Notes under the pieces: model-generated
The model's database searches: none
What the model saw: the letters and a program-made list of their open reading frames with translations, nothing else
What the model was told of the DNA's origin: nothing
Source: Burkholderiaceae bacterium
GTDB lineage: Bacteria; Pseudomonadota; Gammaproteobacteria; Burkholderiales; Burkholderiaceae_C
Direction: 5' to 3'
DNA length: 64,000 bases
Assembly (NCBI GenBank): GCA_018780645.1
Contig: JADMJJ010000003.1
Coordinates: 1-64,000, forward strand
Shown here: positions 57,653 through 64,000 of the stretch, piece by piece
Layout of the letters: each line of letters opens with the position of its first letter
How positions within the stretch are numbered: the stretch's first letter is position 1
Translations under genes and position numbers: made by a program

Positions 57653-58936
57653 CTACTGCAGGGGCATGAAATCGATCTGGCCGGGCCGGCCGTCGAGGTG
57701 CAGCTGGTGCGTGGCGGCCGGGCCCTGCGCAACCAGCTTGCCTCGGCGCCAGACCTTGAGCCGCGTGGCGCGCAGCCGCAGCGCCTCGACCGGGTCACGG
57801 GCCTGCAGCAGCACCAGGTCGGCATGGCAACCGGCGGCGATGCCATAGCCCTCAAGACCGAGGATCTGGGCCGGTGTGCCGGTGACAGCCTCGAAGCACT
57901 GGCGCATCGCCGCCTGGCCTGTCATCTGCGCAACGTGCAGCCCCATGTGCGCGACCTCCAGCATGTCGCCCGAGCCCATCGAATACCAGGGGTCCATCAC
58001 GCAGTCATGGCCGAAGGCCAGGGGCACGCCGGCCGCCAGCAGCTCGGGCACGCGGGTCATGCCGCGACGCTTCGGATAGCTGTCGTGCCGGCCCTGCAGG
58101 GTGATGTTGATCAAGGGGTTGGCGATGATGGACACGCCCGATTCGCGTATCAGCGGTATCAGCTTGGACACGTAGTAGTTGTCCATCGAATGCATGCTGG
58201 TGACATGGGAGCCGGTGACGCGGCCGTGCAGGCCCAGGCGATGCGACTCGCTGGACAGCGTCTCGATATGGCGCGACATCGGATCGTCCGACTCGTCGCA
58301 ATGCATGTCGACGCGCAGACCGCGCGCAGCGGCCTCTTCGCACAGCAGCTTGACGCTGGCCGCGCCATCGCTCATCGTCCGCTCGAAGTGCGGGATGCCG
58401 CCGACGACATCGACACCCATATCGAGCGCACGCCGCAGATTGGCCAGCGCAGTCGCGCTGCGCAGCACGCCGTCCTGCGGAAAGGCGACCAGTTGGAGGT
58501 CCAGATAGGGCGCGACGCGCTTCTTGACCTCCAGCAACGCCTCGACGGCCAGCAAGCGGTCGTCGCAGACGTCGACATGACTCCGTATCGCCAGCAGGCC
58601 CTTGGCCACCGCCCAGTCGCAGTAGGCCAGCGCGCGTGCGACGAGCGCCTCTTGCGTCAGCAGCGGCTTCAGCTCGCCCCATAGCGCAATGCCCTCCAGC
58701 AGCGTGCCGCTCTGGTTGACGCGCGGCAGGCCGTAGCTGAGCGTCGCGTCCATATGGAAGTGCGCGTCGACGAATGGCGTGCTCAGCAACAGGCCCTGAG
58801 CATCGACGGTCTCGTAGGCCGGCGCCTGCAGGCCCTCGCTGACTTCGACGATGCGGCCCTCGCGCACGGCCACGCCGATATTGCGGCGGCCATCGGCCAG
58901 GGTCGCGTTGGTGATCAGCAAATCGAGTTGTGACAT
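57653..58936 (-). CDS. codA: cytosine deaminase
   Basis: A 427-aa amidohydrolase closely following E. coli CodA. Metal ligands His59 and His61 are in FVDAHFHMDATLSYG. The pattern continues with NQSGTLLEGI, RSHVDVCD, LQLVAFPQDG, DVVGGIPHFE, HCDESDDPMSRH, SHVTSMHSM and FGHDCVMDPWYSMGSGDML. It converts cytosine to uracil and ammonia, feeding the reductive route encoded around it. The start lies 3 nt after the permease stop. Confidence 0.94.
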   Translation of the reverse strand: MSQLDLLITNATLADGRRNIGVAVREGRIVEVSEGLQAPAYETVDAQGLLLSTPFVDAHFHMDATLSYGLPRVNQSGTLLEGIALWGELKPLLTQEALVARALAYCDWAVAKGLLAIRSHVDVCDDRLLAVEALLEVKKRVAPYLDLQLVAFPQDGVLRSATALANLRRALDMGVDVVGGIPHFERTMSDGAASVKLLCEEAAARGLRVDMHCDESDDPMSRHIETLSSESHRLGLHGRVTGSHVTSMHSMDNYYVSKLIPLIRESGVSIIANPLINITLQGRHDSYPKRRGMTRVPELLAAGVPLAFGHDCVMDPWYSMGSGDMLEVAHMGLHVAQMTGQAAMRQCFEAVTGTPAQILGLEGYGIAAGCHADLVLLQARDPVEALRLRATRLKVWRRGKLVAQGPAATHQLHLDGRPGQIDFMPLQ

Positions 58937-58939
58937 GGT

Positions 58940-59863
58940 TCAGCGCTCTCCCTTGATATAGGGTTTCATCAAGGCCTGCGGCGTGGCCGATCGGCGCGAG
59001 GCGACGATCAGCGCCGCGATCGACAGCAGATAGGGCAGCATCAGATAGAACTGGTAGGGCAGCCCACCGGCGTTGGCCTGTTGCAGCCGCAGCTGCAGCG
59101 CATCGAAGAAGGCGAACAACAGCGCCCCCAGCAGCGCCTTGCCCGGCCGCCAGGCAGCAAACACGACCAGGGCCACGCAGACCCAGCCGCGGCCATTGAC
59201 CATATTGAAGTAGAAGGAGTTGAAGGCCGACAGCGTCAGGAAGGCGCCCGCCACGCCCATCAGCGCCGAACCGAGCACGATTGCGGTAGTACGCACCCTG
59301 GCCACCGAGATGCCCTGGCTCTCGACCGCCTGCGGACTCTCGCCGACCATGCGCAGGGCCAGACCGGCCGGCGTGCGGTACAGGCCGTAACCGATCAGCG
59401 GCACCAGCAGCAGGGCCAAGAGCGTCAGCGGCGTCTGCTGCTGCAGCACCGGGATCGGCAGCCATGACATCTCGGCAAACGGCGTGATCGTCGGCGGCGT
59501 ATTAACCTTGGGGAAGGCAACGCGGTAGCTGAAATAGCTCAGTGCCGTGCCCAGCAGGGTCAGACCCAGGCCGGCGACGTGCTGGGACAGGGCCAGTCCG
59601 ACGGTGAGCAGCGCATGCAGCAGACCGAAGACGGCAGCGACCGCTGCCGCCGCGACGACGCCACCCCACAACGGCGCGCCGAGGAAGACGGCATACCAGC
59701 CGGCGAACGCGCCTACGACCATCAGGCCCTCGATGCCCAGGTGCAGCACGCCCGAGCGCTCACACAGCAACACGCCCAGGGTGCCGAAGATCAGCGGCGT
59801 GGCCACGCGCAGCACGGCGACCCAGAAGGGGATCGTGGTCAGCATCTCGAGAACGTCACTCAT
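58940..59863 (-). CDS. nucleoside-type ABC transporter permease (second subunit)
   Basis: A 307-aa inner-membrane protein with eight or more hydrophobic segments. It is of the BMP-associated permease group (YufQ/NupQ-like): TPLIFGTLGVLLCERSGVLHLGIEGLMVVGAFAGW is the family signature. Its start overlaps the stop of the first permease by 4 nt. Confidence 0.94.
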   Translation of the reverse strand: MSDVLEMLTTIPFWVAVLRVATPLIFGTLGVLLCERSGVLHLGIEGLMVVGAFAGWYAVFLGAPLWGGVVAAAAVAAVFGLLHALLTVGLALSQHVAGLGLTLLGTALSYFSYRVAFPKVNTPPTITPFAEMSWLPIPVLQQQTPLTLLALLLVPLIGYGLYRTPAGLALRMVGESPQAVESQGISVARVRTTAIVLGSALMGVAGAFLTLSAFNSFYFNMVNGRGWVCVALVVFAAWRPGKALLGALLFAFFDALQLRLQQANAGGLPYQFYLMLPYLLSIAALIVASRRSATPQALMKPYIKGER

Positions 59864-60936
59864 GCCTTGGCCTTCAAATCAAGGCGCAGCCGGTAGCGGG
59901 TCAACATAGACGCCACCAGCACCACCAGCAGGGCCGAGGCCACCACCGCATCAGCGAGATAGCTTGGCACGCCGATCTGCCGGCTCATGCTGTCGGCGCC
60001 CACCAGCACGCCGGCCACCAGCACGCTGGAACCGACCACCGCCAGCGGATGCAGGCCCGCCAGCATCGCGATCACGATGCCGCTGTAGCCATAGCCCGGC
60101 GACATGTCCAGGGTCACATAGCTGGTGCGGCCGGCCACCTCGATCGCGCCGGCCAGGCCGGCCAGGCCGCCGGACAGCAGGGCGACCAGCACCACAGTGC
60201 GCGTCACCGGCACGCCGGCAAAGGCAGCAGCCCGCGAGTTCGCACCCAGCGCGCGAATGTCAAAACCCAAGGTCGTGAAGCGCATGATCACCCACAGCAG
60301 CAGGGCCGCACCCACGCTCCAGAGCAGCCCCGTGTGCACCCGCGTCTTCGCGACCAGCTTGGCCAACTCCAGCTCGGGCTGCAGCGCCACACTCTGCGGC
60401 CAGCCCATGGCCAGCGGGTCTTTCATCGCACCGTCCAGCATCGCGCCGACGCCCAGCAGCACGATGAAGTTCAAGAGCAGGGTGCTGACCACCTCATCGA
60501 CGCCGAAGCGCAGCTTCATCAGCGCCGGGCCCAGCAACAGCAGGGCACCGGCCGCCATCGCCGCCAACATCATCGCGGTGAACAGCAGGGGGCCGGGTGT
60601 TGCCAGGCCTACGCCGTCATGCAAACCACCGATGGCCACGGCAGCCAGCGCGCCGCCATAGAGCTGGCCCTCGCCGCCGATATTGAACAGCCGCGCCTTG
60701 AAGGCGACCGTGGCGGCAAGACCCGTGAGCATCAGCGGAATCGAGCGGGTCAGCGTTTCGCTCCAGGCAAACACCGAGCCGAAGGCGCCCTGTATCAGCA
60801 GCGCAAAGGTCTGGGCCACCGGCGCGCCGGCGGCGGCGACCAGCAGCGCGGCGATCAGCATCACGGCTGCGAAAGAGGCCAGTCCCGCGATCAACAGCAA
60901 ATGGGGGCCGACATGGCTGCGCGCCTCAAGCCGCAT
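59860..60936 (-). CDS. nucleoside-type ABC transporter permease (first subunit)
   Basis: A 358-aa inner-membrane protein of the YufP/NupP-like group. The conserved loop is TGLAATVAFKARLFNIGGEGQLYGGALAA; another is VDEVVSTLLLNFI. The start at 60936 (MRLEARSHVG) overlaps the ATPase gene by 11 nt; the longer frame to 60972 is not needed. It pairs with the next permease as the membrane channel. Confidence 0.93.
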   Translation of the reverse strand: MRLEARSHVGPHLLLIAGLASFAAVMLIAALLVAAAGAPVAQTFALLIQGAFGSVFAWSETLTRSIPLMLTGLAATVAFKARLFNIGGEGQLYGGALAAVAIGGLHDGVGLATPGPLLFTAMMLAAMAAGALLLLGPALMKLRFGVDEVVSTLLLNFIVLLGVGAMLDGAMKDPLAMGWPQSVALQPELELAKLVAKTRVHTGLLWSVGAALLLWVIMRFTTLGFDIRALGANSRAAAFAGVPVTRTVVLVALLSGGLAGLAGAIEVAGRTSYVTLDMSPGYGYSGIVIAMLAGLHPLAVVGSSVLVAGVLVGADSMSRQIGVPSYLADAVVASALLVVLVASMLTRYRLRLDLKAKA

Positions 60937-62545
60937 GGGTTGCTCCTGCCATCGCCAAGCCCAGGCGCTCACGGTTCCAGTCAGCGCTGGGCAGGGCCGC
61001 GCTCAGCTGGCCGTGGTGCATCACCGCGATGCGGTCGGCCAGCAACTCGATCTCGTCCAGATCGTCGGAGATCAGCAGCACCGCCGCGCCAGCATCGCGC
61101 GCGGCACGCAGCTGGGCATGAACGAAGTTGACCGCGCCTATGTCCAGCCCCCAGGTCGGCTGGTGGGCAATGATCACGCCCGCCGAGGCGCCGCCGGGCC
61201 GGCGCAGCACGCGGCCCAGAATCAGCTTCTGCATATTGCCGCCGGACAGCGCGCGGGTGCGCCGGTCCAGGCTCGCGCCACGCACATCGAAGGCCTGCAG
61301 CACCGTGCTGGCATAGGCCCGCGCGGCGCGGCGGCGTATCCATCCCCAGCGCGAGAACACCGGCGTGCGCAGGCCTTCGGCGCAGGCGTTCTCCCAGATC
61401 GGCAGATCACCGACGATGCCCACCGCCTGCCGGTCTTCCGGTATACGCGCCAGGCCCTGGGCGACGATGCGCGCGGGCGTCCGGGCCAACGGCTCACCAT
61501 CGACCTTGAGCGTGCCACCCTTGGCCGGCAGCAAGCCGAACAGCAGATCGGCCAGCAGGGTCTGGCCATTGCCCGAGACACCGGCAATGCCGACGATCTC
61601 GCCAGCGCGAAGATCGAGGTTCAGCTCGCGCAGCGCGGCATGGCCATCGCTGGCGTTGACTTGCTTCAAGCTCAGCCGCAACGGCGCATCGGGCTCGAGC
61701 ACGGCCGCTTCGCGTTGCAGCGACACCACGGACTGCCCCACCATCCAGCGCGCCAGCTCGGCCTTGTCGGTATCGGCCGTATTGGCCTGCGCCACCACAG
61801 CGCCACCGCGCAGCACCAGCACGCGCTGCGAGATCGCCATCACCTCGTGCAGCTTGTGGCTGATGAAGATCACTGCCAGCCCTTCAGCCACCAGCTGGCG
61901 CAGGGTGACGAACAGCGAATCGGCCTCCTGCGGCGTCAGCACGGCGGTGGGCTCGTCCAGCACCAGGATGCGCGCGCCGCGGTACAGCGCCTTCAGGATC
62001 TCGACGCGCTGGCGCTCGCCGACCGACAGGCTGCCGACCAGGGCCTGCGGATTGACGGGCAGGCCGGAGCGCTGGGCCACGGCCTTCAGGCGGGCGAGCG
62101 CCTCGGTGCGCGCGCTTTTCAGTGCACCCAAGCTCTCGCTGCCCAGCATCACGTTGTCGAGCACGCTGAGGTTGTCAGCCAGGGTGAAGTGCTGATGCAC
62201 CATGCCGATGCCGGCGGCCAGCGCGGCGCGGGTGTCACCGGGCGGCAAGGGTTGGCCAAAGACTTCGACATGGCCCTCGTCGGCCGAGTAGTGGCCGAAC
62301 AGGATGGACATCAAGGTGGACTTGCCGGCACCGTTCTCGCCCAGCAGGGCCAAGACCTCGCCGGAGCCAAGCTCCAGCGAGATATTGTTGTTGGCCACCA
62401 GCTCGCCGAAGCGTTTGGTGATGCCCTGCATGCGAAGCACAGTGGTATGGAGCCCCTCGCCCGACGAATACATCGGTCGGTCCCCCAAGGGGACATGGGC
62501 CGGCTTGGGAGCGGCCCGGCGCTCGGCCCATGCGCTATCAGTCAT
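60926..62545 (-). CDS. nucleoside-type ABC transporter ATP-binding protein, two ATPase domains
   Basis: A 539-aa protein with tandem ABC domains, like sugar and nucleoside (BMP-type) importers. Domain 1 (about 37-270) has Walker A GENGAGKST and signature SVGERQRVEI. Domain 2 (about 290-530) has a degenerate Walker A (GVSGNGQTLLADL) and signature ALSGGNMQKL, which is normal for the family. About 37 residues precede the first domain, longer than most homologues; the ATG at residue 25 is another possible start. Confidence 0.95.
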   Translation of the reverse strand: MTDSAWAERRAAPKPAHVPLGDRPMYSSGEGLHTTVLRMQGITKRFGELVANNNISLELGSGEVLALLGENGAGKSTLMSILFGHYSADEGHVEVFGQPLPPGDTRAALAAGIGMVHQHFTLADNLSVLDNVMLGSESLGALKSARTEALARLKAVAQRSGLPVNPQALVGSLSVGERQRVEILKALYRGARILVLDEPTAVLTPQEADSLFVTLRQLVAEGLAVIFISHKLHEVMAISQRVLVLRGGAVVAQANTADTDKAELARWMVGQSVVSLQREAAVLEPDAPLRLSLKQVNASDGHAALRELNLDLRAGEIVGIAGVSGNGQTLLADLLFGLLPAKGGTLKVDGEPLARTPARIVAQGLARIPEDRQAVGIVGDLPIWENACAEGLRTPVFSRWGWIRRRAARAYASTVLQAFDVRGASLDRRTRALSGGNMQKLILGRVLRRPGGASAGVIIAHQPTWGLDIGAVNFVHAQLRAARDAGAAVLLISDDLDEIELLADRIAVMHHGQLSAALPSADWNRERLGLAMAGATHAA

Positions 62546-62564
62546 GCAGGCACCAGGTCAGCGA

Positions 62565-63563
62565 TCAGTTGAAAGCAGCCTTGGGCTGGCTGTCGTCGAT
62601 CTTGACGGTGAACGTGCCGTCCAGGATGGCCTTCTCCTTGGCGCGCATCTTGGTCACCACATCGGCCGGCACCTTCTTTTCAAAGGTACCCAGCGGGGCC
62701 AGCTCTGAACCCTTGTGCTTCATCATCGAATAGACGCCGTAGTCCTCGGGCGCGAACTTGCCCTCCTTGACCAGCTTGATCGCGCGGTCGATAGACGGCT
62801 CCATATGCCACAGCGCCGAGGCGACCACGGTGTCGGGGTACTTGTCCTGGGTGTTGATGACATTGCCTATGGCCAGCTTGCCGCGCTCCTTGGCCGCGTC
62901 ACTGACGCCGAAGCGCTCCGCGTACATCACGTCGGCGCCCTTGTCTATCATCGCGAAGGCCGCTTCCTTGGCCTTGGGCGGATCGAACCAGCTGTTGATG
63001 AAGCTGACCGAGAACTGCATCTTCGGGTTGATCTCCTTGGCGCCGGCCATGAAGGCATTCATCAGTCGGTTCACCTCCGGAATCGGGAAGCCGCCGACCA
63101 GGCCTATCTTGCCGCTCTTGCTGACGCCCGCGGCCACCATGCCCGCCAGATACGAGGGCTCATGGATGAAGTTGTCGAACACCGAAAAGTTGGGCGCCTG
63201 CGGCTTGGCCGACGAGCCCATCAGGAACGACACCTTGGGGAAATCCTTGGCCACCTTGCGGGCCGCGGCTTCGACGGCAAAGGCCTCGCCGACGATCAGC
63301 TGGTTGCCGCCGGTGGCGTATTCGCGCATCACCCGCTCGTAGTCGGGGTTGGCAACGTTCTCGCTGGCCTTGTATTCGATCTCGCCGCGGGCCTGGGCGG
63401 CCAGCAGGGCCTTGTGCAGCCGGCTCACCCATTGCTGCTCGAAGGGCACGGTGTAGATGCCGGCCACCTTCAACTTGGCCTGCGCCATGACGGCGGGCGT
63501 CATCGACATCAGCGCGGCAGCACCGGCGGCAAGGAGAGCGAATCGACGCGTATTCATCATCAT
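62565..63563 (-). CDS. BMP-family ABC substrate-binding protein
   Basis: A 332-aa periplasmic protein with signal peptide (MMMNTRRFALLAAGAAALMSM...VMAQ). The basic membrane protein fold is recognisable: KVAGIYTVPFEQQWVSRLHKAL, EYKASENVANPDYERVMREYATGGNQLIVGEAFA, and GLVGGFPIPEVNRLMNAFMAGAKE. Members bind nucleosides or purine bases. Three ATGs stand in a row; AGGA lies 7 nt before the first (63563). The 19-nt gap to the ATPase gene marks one operon. Confidence 0.95.
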   Translation of the reverse strand: MMMNTRRFALLAAGAAALMSMTPAVMAQAKLKVAGIYTVPFEQQWVSRLHKALLAAQARGEIEYKASENVANPDYERVMREYATGGNQLIVGEAFAVEAAARKVAKDFPKVSFLMGSSAKPQAPNFSVFDNFIHEPSYLAGMVAAGVSKSGKIGLVGGFPIPEVNRLMNAFMAGAKEINPKMQFSVSFINSWFDPPKAKEAAFAMIDKGADVMYAERFGVSDAAKERGKLAIGNVINTQDKYPDTVVASALWHMEPSIDRAIKLVKEGKFAPEDYGVYSMMKHKGSELAPLGTFEKKVPADVVTKMRAKEKAILDGTFTVKIDDSQPKAAFN

Positions 63564-63636
63564 GCTGGCTTCCTGTGAGTGAATGGGTGTTTGAAGGTAC
63601 GCCGCAGCAGCGATCGGCCGCAACAGTGTTTACGCC

Positions 63637-63704
63637 GTAGCCCGGATGCAATCCGGGGTTTGCGGTGCGGCGGAACGGTGGCTCCCGGATTGCATCCGGG
63701 CTAC
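63637..63704. repeat. REP pair 4, between preA and the BMP gene
   Basis: A plus element at 63637-63657 and an inverted element at 63684-63704, GTAG ends outward, 26 nt apart. Read on the minus strand, the GTAG of the inverted element contains the preA stop codon (TAG, 63703-63701). The 137-bp gap between preA and the BMP gene consists largely of this pair. Confidence 0.85.
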
Positions 63705-64000
63705 ACCACGGCGGACGGGTTGTTGGGGTGCGTGGTCCAGTTCGCGTACTCGCCGCTGACCGCCTTGCCGGTGCGCAGATCCACCTCGCCCGGCTTCAGC
63801 GCCCGCAGGCTCAAGGCACCCGGCACCGGGCAGATCGCCACGCAGAGATTGCAGCCCACGCATTCCTCTTCCTTGACCTCGAAGAAGCGCTTGCCGTCCT
63901 TGGTGGCGCTGATCGCCTGGTGCGAGGTGTCTTCGCAGACCACATGGCAGCGGCCGCACTGGATGCAGGCGTCCTGGTGGATGACGGCCTTCTCGACGTG
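63701..64000 (-). CDS. preA: NAD-dependent dihydropyrimidine dehydrogenase, PreA C-terminal part (5' end missing)
   Basis: The last 99 residues are in the window; the rest lies beyond the right edge. They contain two 4Fe-4S ferredoxin motifs, CIQCGRCHVVC and CVGCNLCVAICPVPG (CX2CX2CX3C twice), as at the end of PreA. PreA with PreT reduces uracil or thymine to the dihydro form with NADH. The segment ANWTTHPNNP near the end also fits PreA. The frame stays open to the window edge, so the GTG at 63943 is internal, not a start. Its stop codon lies inside a REP element. Confidence 0.88.
   Translation of the reverse strand, partial: HVEKAVIHQDACIQCGRCHVVCEDTSHQAISATKDGKRFFEVKEEECVGCNLCVAICPVPGALSLRALKPGEVDLRTGKAVSGEYANWTTHPNNPSAVV

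Overview
The window is 64 kb of high-GC chromosomal DNA. It is gene-dense, with many 3-4 nt start/stop overlaps and codon usage strongly biased to G/C at third positions. Gene content points to a Burkholderiales betaproteobacterium, probably of the Roseateles/Paucibacter/Pelomonas kind: a Bug-family (TctC) binding protein, the order argS-SPOR-dsbA-lptA-lptB-rpoN, three-gene pntAA-pntAB-pntB, and large TonB-dependent receptors. That placement is inferred from gene content, not from a tree. I saw no rRNA, tRNA, CRISPR array, prophage or insertion-sequence transposase.

Layout. 1-9.8 kb: the C-terminal part of a BlaR1-like M56 protease fused to an S11 penicillin-binding domain, an exported esterase, purB, pyrF, a six-TM four-PAS hybrid histidine kinase, a YpfH-type esterase and an unknown exported protein. 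9.8-13.7 kb (minus): M14 carboxypeptidase, YafJ-like amidotransferase, geranylgeranyl-reductase-like flavoprotein. 13.7-19.9 kb: two divergent TonB-dependent receptors around a 526-bp control region with repeats and hairpins. 19.9-25.1 kb: malate synthase G with a divergent LysR regulator, a triple-repeat PsiF protein and a Ser/Thr kinase with a cyclic-nucleotide-binding-like tail. 25.3-32.7 kb: argS, SPOR protein, dsbA, lptA, lptB, rpoN and an RlmL-type methyltransferase. 32.7-39.5 kb: yidB, an MFS transporter overlapping rsmE, an orphan E1 alpha/beta dehydrogenase pair, an unknown 178-aa protein and fadD. 39.6-45.6 kb: a 7TMR-DISM-like sensor kinase just behind the pnt transhydrogenase operon, then the GTPase ylqF. 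46.1-48.2 kb: a secreted single-Cache protein and a chemoreceptor. 48.3-52.5 kb: a LysR / CoA-transferase / HMG-CoA-lyase / Bug catabolic unit. 52.7-53.4 kb: a DJ-1/PfpI protein.

53.4-64 kb is the clearest functional unit. On the minus strand it runs preA (cut by the window end), BMP substrate-binding protein, ABC ATPase, two ABC permeases, codA, an NCS1 transporter, hydA and an M20 amidohydrolase. Together these encode uptake of pyrimidine nucleosides or bases and the reductive route cytosine to uracil to dihydrouracil to N-carbamoyl-beta-alanine to beta-alanine.

The most interesting non-genic signal is a dispersed REP element: GTAG followed by a CCCGGAT/ATCCGGG palindrome. It occurs as four inverted pairs (eight copies). 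Three pairs lie inside operons between co-directional genes. In two places the GTAG of the element itself supplies the TAG stop codon of the neighbouring gene. No wholly new multi-gene system is demonstrable here. The best candidates for new biology are the REP/stop-codon relationship, the TonB-receptor control region, the M56-S11 receptor, the orphan E1 pair, and the Cache/chemoreceptor pair with an FNR-like site upstream.
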